A DNA stretch of 64,000 bases from Labrys monachus (GTDB lineage: Bacteria > Pseudomonadota > Alphaproteobacteria > Rhizobiales > Labraceae), in assembly GCF_030814655.1 (NCBI RefSeq), contig NZ_JAUSVK010000001.1:4905001-4969000 (forward strand). Reading direction: 5' to 3'. The translations under genes were made by a program, and so were the position numbers. Numbering within the stretch: position 1 is the stretch's first letter; every line of letters starts with the position of its first letter. The notes under the pieces are model-generated. The model searched no databases. It had not been told where the DNA came from and saw only the letters and a list, made by a program, of their open reading frames with translations. This document shows, piece by piece, positions 7,904 through 14,803 of the stretch.

Positions 7904-9518
7904 GGGCCAATCCCGCGATTGCCGCCTTGACCCGCCCGACCGCCATCGGCGCCACGGAAAGGCATCTCAGCCCGATGCCGAGAAGCTGCGGCAGCAGGCC
8001 GGTATCGGCCGCGGCGTCGCCGCATATAGAGACGGGAACGTGGCGCGTCCGGCCGGCGGCGACGGTCCGGGCCATCAGTTCGAGCACCGCCGGATCGCCC
8101 GTGTCGTTGAGGCCGGCGACGGCGGCGCTGTCCCGGGCGGCGGCCATCGTATATTGCGTCAGGTCGTTGGAGCCGATCGAATAGAAATCCGCCCCGAACC
8201 GGGCCGCGCCCAGGGCGGCGGCGGGTACCTCCACCATGATGCCGAGAGGCGGCCGGCGGCGGGGCAGGCCGAGGCGGGCCAGCGCCGCGACCTCTTCGTC
8301 GAGGAGGGCGGCGGCCTGGTCGAACTCGGCGGGAACGGTCACCATCGGCAGCATCACCCGGATATCGTGCTCCGCGCCGGCCCGGGCCAGCGCCCGCAGC
8401 TGCACCCGGAACGCCTCCGGCCGCGACAGCGACAGCCGCAGGCCGCGAAGGCCGAGAAAGGGATTGGTCTCTCCCTCCGCCGTCAGGCCTTCGACCGGCT
8501 TGTCGCCGCCGACATCCACGGTGCGGATGGTGACCGGCCTTCCTTCCGCCCAGGCCGCGATGCGGGAATAGGCGGCGAGCTGCTCGTCCTCGCCCGGCAG
8601 GGGATGGCCGGGCCGGAAGAGAAACTCGGTGCGGACCAGGCCGATGCCATCGCATACGCCCGGATCGAGGCCTTCGAGGTCCTCCGGACGGCCGACATTG
8701 AGCAGCACCTCGATCCGGGTGCCGTCCTGCAGCAGGGCCGGGCGGCGGATCAGCGCGTCCTCCCCGGCCTTGGCCCGCCGGGAGGCCGCCAGGCCCTCCG
8801 CCAGGGCGGCGAGGCTGCCGGCGCCCGGATCCAGCGTGACCTCGCCGGCGGCGCCGTCGACGATGGCCGCCGCGGCCGCATCGATCCTGCCGAGCCCTGT
8901 CACCATGGGAACGCCGCGGCTGCGCGCCAGCATCGCGACATGGGAGAAGGGCGAACCGGCGGCCAGGGCGATGCCGCCGCCGCTCCAGTCGACCGACAGG
9001 AACAGCGAAGGTGCGATGTCCTCGGCGACGTAGATCGAGCCGGCGGGAACGTTCCGCCGGCCGGCGGTCCCGGCCAGATGCGCCAGCACCCGATCCCGCA
9101 TGTCGGCGAAGTCGGCGCCGCGGGCGCGGAACGTCGGATCCTCGCTCGCCTCGTAATCGAGGATTTCCGCATCGAGCGCCGAACGCCAGGCGTGATCGGC
9201 GGGCATGCCGGCGGAAATCGCATCGAAGGCGCCTTCGGAGAGGGCGCCGTCCTCGAGCATGGCGATCTGGAAGCCGAGAATGTCGGCCTCTTCGCCGCCG
9301 AGCCCCGCAGCGAGGGCGGCGAGCTCGGCAGCCGCCGCGCCGATCGCCCGCCGCAGCGCTTCGGCGTCCCCGCCGATCGGCGCCGCAGCGGCCGGTATCT
9401 CCGGCCCGTCGACGAAAACGGGACCGGCGGCGAGCCCGGGCGAGGCCGGACGGCCGGTCAGCCGCCGCTCGACCGGCAGGCTGCTGCCGTTTCCGCCATG
9501 TCCCGGAGCCAAGTCCAT
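7896..9518 (-). CDS. PEP-protein phosphotransferase (Enzyme I) of the Dha system
   Basis: A ~540-residue Enzyme I, essentially full length. The PEP-utilising N-domain starts at RLTGRPASPGLAAGPVFV; the phosphorylated histidine is in GSPFSHVAMLARSRGVP (about His193). The C-domain has the PEP-binding stretches ICDGIGLVRTEFLF-like (DGIGLVRTEFLF), GGDKPV, and DFYSIGSNDLTQYTMA with the catalytic ICGDAA cysteine segment. It passes phosphate from PEP to HPr (9558-9848). Best start is ATG 9518 (MDLAPGHG); in-frame TTG 9527 and GTG 9521 are alternatives. The start lies inside a 20-base tandem repeat. It overlaps the next gene by eight bases. Confidence 0.9.
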   Translation of the reverse strand: MDLAPGHGGNGSSLPVERRLTGRPASPGLAAGPVFVDGPEIPAAAAPIGGDAEALRRAIGAAAAELAALAAGLGGEEADILGFQIAMLEDGALSEGAFDAISAGMPADHAWRSALDAEILDYEASEDPTFRARGADFADMRDRVLAHLAGTAGRRNVPAGSIYVAEDIAPSLFLSVDWSGGGIALAAGSPFSHVAMLARSRGVPMVTGLGRIDAAAAAIVDGAAGEVTLDPGAGSLAALAEGLAASRRAKAGEDALIRRPALLQDGTRIEVLLNVGRPEDLEGLDPGVCDGIGLVRTEFLFRPGHPLPGEDEQLAAYSRIAAWAEGRPVTIRTVDVGGDKPVEGLTAEGETNPFLGLRGLRLSLSRPEAFRVQLRALARAGAEHDIRVMLPMVTVPAEFDQAAALLDEEVAALARLGLPRRRPPLGIMVEVPAAALGAARFGADFYSIGSNDLTQYTMAAARDSAAVAGLNDTGDPAVLELMARTVAAGRTRHVPVSICGDAAADTGLLPQLLGIGLRCLSVAPMAVGRVKAAIAGLAHV

Positions 9519-9560
9519 CACTTCCAAGCCAAGTCCATCATGCCCAAGCCAAGCCTGTCA
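9507..9560. repeat. 20-base tandem repeat at the HPr-EI junction
   Basis: The plus strand shows AGCCAAGTCCATCA at 9507-9520, again at 9527-9540, and a diverged copy AGCCAAGCCTGTCA at 9547-9560, with a period of 20 bases. On the coding strand this repeats the segment containing the ATG of Enzyme I. An upstream ATG-ATG at 9541/9538 opens a mini-frame of only 7-8 codons that closes at TGA 9518-9520, touching the EI ATG. Confidence 0.75.
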
Positions 9561-9848
9561 CTCCTCGCCGAACCGGGCGGCGATCAGCGCCTGCATCGCG
9601 GCGAGCGCCTCTTCGGCATCGGGGCCCCTGGCGGCGAGATGGAGGACGGCGCCCTTGGGCACCCTCGCCCGCATCACTTTGGCGGGACTCTTGGCGTCGA
9701 TCCACGGGCCGTCCGCCTGGAGGGAGAATTCGATCGTCGACAGGAAGCTTTTGGCGAGCTGGGTGAACTTCACGCTCGGACGCGCATGCAACCCGACCGC
9801 ATTGATCAATTCGGCCGTTCCCTTCAAAGCATCATCCGTGTCCGCCAT
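9558..9848 (-). CDS. HPr family phosphocarrier protein
   Basis: A 96-residue HPr. The active-site motif GLHARPSVKFTQLA places the phosphorylated histidine at about residue 21, and DAKSPAKVMR (~residue 52-60) corresponds to the regulatory-serine region of HPr. It relays phosphate from Enzyme I to the EIIA domain of DhaM. In Escherichia coli these modules are fused into one DhaM protein; here they are three genes. The start is ATG 9848 (MADTDDALKG), eleven bases after the DhaM stop. The 75 codons further upstream in this frame are arginine-rich and overlap dhaM. Confidence 0.92.
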   Translation of the reverse strand: MADTDDALKGTAELINAVGLHARPSVKFTQLAKSFLSTIEFSLQADGPWIDAKSPAKVMRARVPKGAVLHLAARGPDAEEALAAMQALIAARFGEE

Positions 9849-9859
9849 GCGACGCAGCC

Positions 9860-10243
9860 CTATCCGTAGAAATCCTCCGCGGCATCGCGCACCGCGGCGA
9901 GTGAAGAACCGCCCGAAGCCTCGGTCGCCGCGATCACCGCGCCTTCGACGATCGGCGCGTTGCAGATGACGACAAGGTCGCGCTTGTGCTCGTCGATCTG
10001 CTCGATCGCCATCTCCGCATTGGTCTCCGCCCCGCCGAGATCGACCAGCACCGCGACGCCGTCCGGCGACCACACGCTCTCGATCGCCGCGACGATGGCG
10101 GCGACGTCCGTGCCGAGGCCGCCATCCGGATCGCCGCCCGTCCAGGCCAGCTTCACGCCCTCGCCGACCATCTGGCGCGCCATGTCGGCGGCGCCTTCGG
10201 CGACCTTGGGCGAATGGGAAACCACGACGACGCTGACGCTCAT
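9860..10243 (-). CDS. dhaM: Dihydroxyacetone kinase phosphotransferase subunit DhaM (EIIA-Man type)
   Basis: A 127-residue single-domain EIIA of the mannose fold. The acceptor histidine is in VVVSHSPKVAEGAADMA (about His10), and later segments VLVDLGGAETN and ICNAPIVEGA are typical of DhaM. It rephosphorylates the ADP bound to DhaL. It lacks the HPr and EI domains of the longer DhaM form; those are supplied by the next two genes. The start ATG 10243 overlaps the stop of a 38-residue ORF by ATGA, suggesting translational coupling. Confidence 0.92.
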   Translation of the reverse strand: MSVSVVVVSHSPKVAEGAADMARQMVGEGVKLAWTGGDPDGGLGTDVAAIVAAIESVWSPDGVAVLVDLGGAETNAEMAIEQIDEHKRDLVVICNAPIVEGAVIAATEASGGSSLAAVRDAAEDFYG

Positions 10244-10356
10244 GCGTTTAGGACCCGTCCCTGGATGAACGTGGCGCCATTGCCGGCGAACGGCGAGGCG
10301 GTGAAAGCCGAGACGCGGGCCGCAGCGCCGGACAGGGCCGCCCGGCTCGGTCGCAT
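10240..10356 (-). CDS. Putative 38-residue protein coupled to dhaM
   Basis: A short frame, ATG 10356 to TGA 10240, reads MRPSRAALSGAAARVSAF and ends QGRVLNA. Support comes from position: a purine-rich Shine-Dalgarno stretch (GAGGGGGAG) stands about four bases before the ATG, it begins 11 bases after the dhaL stop, and its stop overlaps the dhaM start as ATGA. It fills the otherwise unexplained 124-base gap of the operon. No family is recognised. It may be a small protein or only a coupling leader for dhaM. Its codon use is GC-rich like the neighbours. Confidence 0.4.
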   Translation of the reverse strand: MRPSRAALSGAAARVSAFTASPFAGNGATFIQGRVLNA

Positions 10357-10367
10357 TGCACTCCCCC

Positions 10368-10979
10368 TCATCGGCGTGTTTCCTGCGCCGCCAAGGCATC
10401 GACGACGGCGGCGATGATCAGCGAGGAAGAGCGGGCGCCCGGATCCATATGGCCGACGGAACGCTCGCCGAGGAAGGAGGCGCGCCCGCGGGTCGCCAGC
10501 AGCGGCACCGTCCGTTCCGCGGCGGCGGCGGCCTCGGCCTTGACCGCATCGCCCGAGCCGCCGGCCTCCAGCACCGCCTGGACGGGAAAGAGCACGTCGA
10601 GCAGGGTCTTCTGGCCGGGCTCGGAACGGCCGCGCGCCTTGACGGCGGCGGCGGCCTTCGCCGTCGCCTGCACGAGGGCGGCGCGGTCGGGCTCCGGCGG
10701 CAGGTTCTTGGCCAGTTCCAGGAAGAACGTGCCGAAGAGCGGGCCGGAAGCGCCGCCCACCTTCATCACCAGCGTGGTGCCGATGGTCTTGAGCATCTCC
10801 GGCAGCGGCTTGGCGGCCAAAGCGGGAAGCTCCGCCGCGACCGCATCGAAGCCGCGCTTGAGATTGATGCCGTGGTCGCCGTCGCCGATGGCGCGGTCGA
10901 GCGCCGTCAGTTCCTCGGCGTGATCGGACACGACGGCCGACACACCACGAACGAGATGCTCCCTGGTCTGCTGATCCAT
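10368..10979 (-). CDS. dhaL: Dihydroxyacetone kinase subunit DhaL
   Basis: A 203-residue DAK2-domain protein. The metal/ADP-binding motif IGDGDHGINL (residues ~31-40) and the TLVMKVGGASGPLFGTFF segment (~88-105) are diagnostic, as is GARSSSLIIAA near the C-terminus. DhaL holds ADP/ATP with two magnesium ions and transfers phosphate to dihydroxyacetone bound on DhaK, giving dihydroxyacetone phosphate for glycolysis. It is the promoter-proximal gene of the leftward dha operon; an 8-base inverted repeat about 50 bases upstream is a candidate operator. Confidence 0.95.
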   Translation of the reverse strand: MDQQTREHLVRGVSAVVSDHAEELTALDRAIGDGDHGINLKRGFDAVAAELPALAAKPLPEMLKTIGTTLVMKVGGASGPLFGTFFLELAKNLPPEPDRAALVQATAKAAAAVKARGRSEPGQKTLLDVLFPVQAVLEAGGSGDAVKAEAAAAAERTVPLLATRGRASFLGERSVGHMDPGARSSSLIIAAVVDALAAQETRR

Positions 10980-11030
10980 CGGCCCGACTGATCCCGAAAT
11001 CCTGAAGCGCGGGTCAGTGCCGGCCCTTCA

Positions 11031-11058
11031 TGTTTAGCTGACCATTGTTTGCTAAACA
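11031..11058. promoter_or_regulatory. Inverted repeat, candidate operator of dha operon
   Basis: TGTTTAGC (11031-11038) and GCTAAACA (11051-11058) are perfect 8-base arms around a 12-base AT-rich spacer that itself contains TGTTT. It lies 52-79 bases upstream of the dhaL start at 10979, where a repressor or activator would act. The binding protein is unknown; the small HTH protein at 7457-7903 is one candidate. Confidence 0.4.
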
Positions 11059-11183
11059 TTGCAAGAGCCCGCTGGGCCGGATCGGACATCGAATCCGGAT
11101 CGATGGTTTCGGGGGATCGCAGCTGCCCATGAGCGGTGAGTTGCAGGGAGTAGCGCGTGATGCGTCCAGATCGAGTCGTGATC

Positions 11184-11289
11184 GTCATTCCGGGGTGCAC
11201 GCAGAGCGAGCCCGGAACCCATAAACACCATCCTGGCAATATTGCGGTCAGGGGGGTCCGGCCTTTCGCTTCGCTTCAGCCGGAATGAC
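11184..11289. repeat. Palindromic intergenic repeat element (about 106 bases)
   Basis: The element is bounded by GTCATTCCGG (11184-11193) and its exact complement CCGGAATGAC (11280-11289). The interior is itself partly self-complementary (CGAGCCCGGAACC against GGTCCGGCC). This GTCATTCCGG..CCGGAATGAC form is a common non-coding repeat type of alphaproteobacteria. Related short hairpins flanked by GGGATGAC occur at 54440-54465 and 59858-59890. Confidence 0.55.
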
Positions 11290-11364
11290 GGGCTCCGCGG
11301 TTCGACCTGAAACCGTAGCGCCGAGGCGTGCGGTCCCGTGGTCGGCAGCCGTGCATACCGCGGC

Positions 11365-12537
11365 CTACAGTCCGACCCATGCGCCGCCCTTCTTCGACGA
11401 TTTCACCGCGGCCTCGATGAAGGCCATGCCGGCGATGCCGTCGTCGATGTCGGGGAAGGTGACCGCACCGTCCGGCTTCTCTCCGCTGCGGGCCGCACGG
11501 ATGGCGCGGGCGATCTCGGTGTAGAGGGTGGCGAAGCCTTCGAGATAGCCTTCCGGGTGCCCTGCCGGAACCCGCGTCACCCGCGCCCCGGCGGGGCCGA
11601 CGGCCGGCGATCCGCGCGTGACGATGCGGGTGGCCTCGCCGAGCGGGGTGAAATACAGCAGGTTCGGATTGTCCTGGCGCCAATGGATACCCGCCTTGGT
11701 CCCGTAGACGCGCAGCATCAGGCCGTTTTCGTTGCCGGGCGCCACCTGGCTCGCCCACAGGGCGCCGCGCGCGCCATTGGCGTAGCGCAGCAGGATCTGA
11801 ACATTGTCGTCGAGCCGGCGGCCCGGCACGAAGGTCGTGAGCTCGGCGAGGATCTGCGAAACCTCGAGCCCGGCCACGAATTGCGACAGGTTGAAGGCGT
11901 GGGTGCCGATGTCGCCGATCGAGCCGCCGGCTCCCGACTGGCTCGGATCGGTCCGCCAGCCCGCCTGCTTCTGCCCGGACTGCTCGATGTCCGTGCTGAG
12001 CCAGTCCTGCGGATATTCGACCTGGACCAGGCGGATCTCCCCGAGATCGCCGGCCCTGACCATCTCGCGCGCGTGCCGCACCAGTGGATAGCCGGTGTAA
12101 TTGTGGGTCACGGCGAAGATGACGCCCCTGGCCTCCGCGAGCTTCTTCAGGCGCAGCGCATCCTTCAGGGTCGTGGTCACAGGCTTGTCGCAGATGACGT
12201 GGATGCCGGCCCTGATGAAGGCTTCGGCCGCCGGCGCATGCATGTGATTGGGCGTGACGATGGAGACGGCCTCGATACCGTCCTTGCGGCGCCTTTCCTT
12301 CTGGGCCATCGTCTCGAAATCCGGGTAGATGCGGGCCGGATCGAGGCCGAGGGCCTGGCCCGAGCGGATTGCCTTTTCGGGGGTCGAGGAAAGCGCGCCG
12401 GCGACGAACTCGTATTCGTCGTCCATGCGCGCGGCGAGGCGATGCACGGCGCCGATGAACGCGCCCTCCCCGCCGCCGACCATGCCGTAGCGCACCCGCC
12501 CGCCGCTCCTGCCGCCCGAGCGTGCTTCGATGGCCAT
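11365..12537 (-). CDS. Gfo/Idh/MocA family oxidoreductase
   Basis: A 390-residue NAD(P)-dependent dehydrogenase. The Rossmann start is VRYGMVGGGEGAFIG (~residues 15-29). The signature Lys-Pro is in HVICDKPVTTTL (~118), and the C-domain substrate residues include GGSIGDIGTHAFNL (~203-216, DxxxH). Members oxidise ring hydroxyls of sugars, inositols and glycosides. Its downstream position next to a TIM-barrel epimerase (12616-13674, 78 bases upstream) is a recurring pairing in which oxidation is followed by isomerisation or beta-elimination. Substrate is not determined. Start ATG 12537. Confidence 0.87.
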   Translation of the reverse strand: MAIEARSGGRSGGRVRYGMVGGGEGAFIGAVHRLAARMDDEYEFVAGALSSTPEKAIRSGQALGLDPARIYPDFETMAQKERRRKDGIEAVSIVTPNHMHAPAAEAFIRAGIHVICDKPVTTTLKDALRLKKLAEARGVIFAVTHNYTGYPLVRHAREMVRAGDLGEIRLVQVEYPQDWLSTDIEQSGQKQAGWRTDPSQSGAGGSIGDIGTHAFNLSQFVAGLEVSQILAELTTFVPGRRLDDNVQILLRYANGARGALWASQVAPGNENGLMLRVYGTKAGIHWRQDNPNLLYFTPLGEATRIVTRGSPAVGPAGARVTRVPAGHPEGYLEGFATLYTEIARAIRAARSGEKPDGAVTFPDIDDGIAGMAFIEAAVKSSKKGGAWVGL

Positions 12538-12615
12538 GTTCTCTCCCCTTGTCCTTGCGAAACATCATGCGGGATGGTGCCGGCGGGAAATCTTCCTCGG
12601 GAAGGTCTTCGCCTG

Positions 12616-13674
12616 CTATTGGATCCCGAGCATGCGGCGCACCGCGGCGCGGTCTGTGCCACCGCCGGCGAAGTCGTCGAAGGCCTTCTCCGTCACGCGG
12701 ATGATGTGGCTCTCGATGAAGGGCGCACCCTCACGCGCCCCGTCCTCGGGGTGCTTGAGGCAGCATTCCCATTCCAGCACCGCCCAGGAACCGTAATCAT
12801 ATTGCGCGAGCTTGGAAAAGATGCCGGAGAAGTCGACCTGCCCGTCGCCGAGGGAGCGGAAGCGCCCGGCGCGGTCGATCCACGGCGCATAGCCCGAATA
12901 GACGCCCTGCCGGCCGGTGGGATTGAACTCGGCATCCTTGACGTGAAAGGCCTTGATGCGCTCGTGGTAGATGTCGATGAAGGCGAGATAATCGAGCTGC
13001 TGCAGCAGGAAATGCGAGGGATCGTAATTGATGTTGGCGCGCCGGTGGCCGCCGAGCCGGTCAAGGAAACGCTCGAAGCTGGCGCCGTCGAAGAGGTCCT
13101 CGCCGGGATGGATCTCGTAGCAGACATCGACGCCGACCTCGTCATAGGCGTCCAGGATCGGCTTCCAGCGCGCGGCGAGCTCGGTGAAGGCTTCCTCGAC
13201 CAGGCCTGCCGGGCGCTGCGGCCAGGGATAGGCGAAGGGCCAGGCGAGCGCGCCCGAGAAGGTCACATGCGCATCGAGCCCGAGATGGCGCGAGGCGGCG
13301 GCGGCATGCTTGAGCTGCTGAACGGCCCAGGCCTGCCTTTCGGCGGGCTTGCCATGCAGCTCGGCCGGCGCGAAGGCGTCGAACGCCTCGTCATAGGCGG
13401 GATGGACGGCGACGAGCTGTCCCTGGAGATGGGTCGACAATTCCGTGATGGCGAGCCCGTGCCGCCGAGCGATGCCGGCGATCTCGTCGCAATAGGTCTT
13501 CGAATCCGCCGCCTTGCGCAGGTCGAACAGCCGGCCGTCCCAGGTCGGGATCTGCACCCCCTTGTAGCCCAGCGAGCCGGCCCATGCGCAGATCGAATCC
13601 CATGAATCGAACGGCGCGGCATCGCCCGCGAACTGGGCGAGGAAAATCGCCGGTCCCTTGATGTTGGCCGCCAT
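12616..13674 (-). CDS. Sugar phosphate isomerase/epimerase (xylose-isomerase-like TIM barrel)
   Basis: A 352-residue AP_endonuc_2-fold protein. Metal-ligand segments are visible: DVCYEIHPGEDLFDG (Glu/His, ~190-205), NINYDPSHFLLQ (Asp/His, ~225), IKAFHVKDAEF (His, ~255) and the C-terminal Glu in WAVLEWECCLK (~310). Such enzymes isomerise or epimerise keto-sugars or catalyse beta-elimination of 3-keto-glycosides. It is the first gene of a two-gene leftward unit with the Gfo/Idh/MocA dehydrogenase. The start is ATG 13674 (MAANIKGPA); the 33 upstream codons are arginine-rich. Confidence 0.85.
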   Translation of the reverse strand: MAANIKGPAIFLAQFAGDAAPFDSWDSICAWAGSLGYKGVQIPTWDGRLFDLRKAADSKTYCDEIAGIARRHGLAITELSTHLQGQLVAVHPAYDEAFDAFAPAELHGKPAERQAWAVQQLKHAAAASRHLGLDAHVTFSGALAWPFAYPWPQRPAGLVEEAFTELAARWKPILDAYDEVGVDVCYEIHPGEDLFDGASFERFLDRLGGHRRANINYDPSHFLLQQLDYLAFIDIYHERIKAFHVKDAEFNPTGRQGVYSGYAPWIDRAGRFRSLGDGQVDFSGIFSKLAQYDYGSWAVLEWECCLKHPEDGAREGAPFIESHIIRVTEKAFDDFAGGGTDRAAVRRMLGIQ

Positions 13675-13806
13675 CGACGCATCTCCCACAGATCTGATCC
13701 GGGCCGTGCTCCGACCCGTTCTTGCGCCGCTCCGGCGTTTGCGCACCATGGCAAAAGCCGATCGGCGACGCAACGGACCAAGCCCGCACGATCGGCGTCC
13801 CTCCCG

Positions 13807-13836
13807 AAAAAGCGAAGGCCGGGCATGCCCGGCCTT
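13807..13836 (-). terminator. Intrinsic terminator of the L,D-transpeptidase gene
   Basis: A perfect 22-base palindrome at 13815-13836 (AAGGCCGGG arm, CATG loop, CCCGGCCTT arm) is followed on the minus strand, after three bases, by TTTTT at 13807-13811. It lies 28 bases past the stop of the leftward L,D-transpeptidase gene. It is the clearest rho-independent terminator in the window. Confidence 0.85.
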
Positions 13837-13863
13837 GCGTCTGGATCCGTCTGCGGGTCCGGC

Positions 13864-14619
13864 TCAGCCCTCGGCGTCCTCGAGCGACATGCCAGGACCC
13901 TGCACGATGACCTTGGAGCCCACCGCGACGCGCTGGTAGAGGTCCATCACATCCTGGTTGATCATGCGGATGCAGCCGGACGAAACGCTGTGCCCGACGC
14001 TCCAGGGCTCGATCGTGCCGTGGATGCGGAACAGCGTATCCTTGTTGTTCTGCCACAGATACATGGCGCGGGCGCCGAGCGGGTTGCGCGGGCCGCCATG
14101 CATGCCGATGCCGCTCTGCAGCTTCGACATCACGGCCTTGAGTTCGGGCTGGCGCTGGATCATCTCCGACGGCGGATACCAATCGGGCCATTCCTGCTTG
14201 GAATGAACCTGCGCCGTGCCCGCCCAGACGAAGCCCTCGCGCCCGACGCCGACCCCATAGCGCATGGCGCGGCCGTTTTCCCCGACGTGATAGAGATAAT
14301 GGGCCTTGGTATCGATGATGATGGTGCCGGGCGCCTCGCTGGTGTCGTAGTCGATTTCCGCGCGCAGGAAGGCCGGGTTGATGCGCTTGAGGTCGACCGC
14401 CGGAATCGGAAACTTGTCGTCTTTGGCGGCAGCGTAAAGCTGCTTGTAGTCGAAGGTGCCGTCCGCCTGGACCGGCTCGGGCGGCGGCGGGGCCGGCTCG
14501 GCCGATGCAACGACGAGCGGCGCCATCGAGCTGGAATTGGTGACGCAGCCGGCGAGCCCGAAAGCCACGCCGGTCGCGGAAGCACCCATCAGAAAGGCGC
14601 GACGGGAAAGAGACGACAT
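13864..14619 (-). CDS. L,D-transpeptidase (YkuD domain), Tat/lipoprotein signal
   Basis: A 251-residue envelope protein. The N-terminus has twin arginines (SRRAFLMG, residues 5-12) and ends in a lipobox-like LAGC (Cys ~25). The YkuD catalytic motif is complete: His ~200 in RIHGTIEP and the nucleophile in VSSGCIRM (Cys ~216). These enzymes make 3-3 cross-links in peptidoglycan or attach lipoproteins to it. The start at ATG 14619 fits the signal; a longer frame upstream (to 14805) has no signal-like character and overlaps the divergent uup gene. A strong terminator follows. Confidence 0.9.
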   Translation of the reverse strand: MSSLSRRAFLMGASATGVAFGLAGCVTNSSSMAPLVVASAEPAPPPPEPVQADGTFDYKQLYAAAKDDKFPIPAVDLKRINPAFLRAEIDYDTSEAPGTIIIDTKAHYLYHVGENGRAMRYGVGVGREGFVWAGTAQVHSKQEWPDWYPPSEMIQRQPELKAVMSKLQSGIGMHGGPRNPLGARAMYLWQNNKDTLFRIHGTIEPWSVGHSVSSGCIRMINQDVMDLYQRVAVGSKVIVQGPGMSLEDAEG

Positions 14620-14803
14620 TAATATCCTGCCAGGATCGGGGAAACCACGTTCACAATACGCATGAGTCGCCTGTTTCGCTGTTGTTTTACGGCAACGTTT
14701 CACATTTCTTTGGCTCGCGGTTTTGTGAGAGCGGGATGTTCTTATGGTTACCGCAGAAGGAGCGAGGCTTGACCCGGCGCCCTTGCGGCGCCACAAGGCG
14801 GCC

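Larger units (their letters stand above)
10980..11364. other. Intergenic region upstream of the dha operon
   Basis: These 385 bases contain the presumed dhaL promoter, the inverted repeat at 11031-11058 and a palindromic repeat element at 11184-11289. Remaining open frames are shadows without family resemblance. The far end abuts the stop of the Gfo/Idh/MocA gene, which points toward the dha promoter, so termination is expected here. Confidence 0.5.

Noticed and set aside
11338-13605. Plus-strand 755-codon frame
   Set aside because: It is opposite the Gfo/Idh/MocA and TIM-barrel genes and has no recognisable domain.
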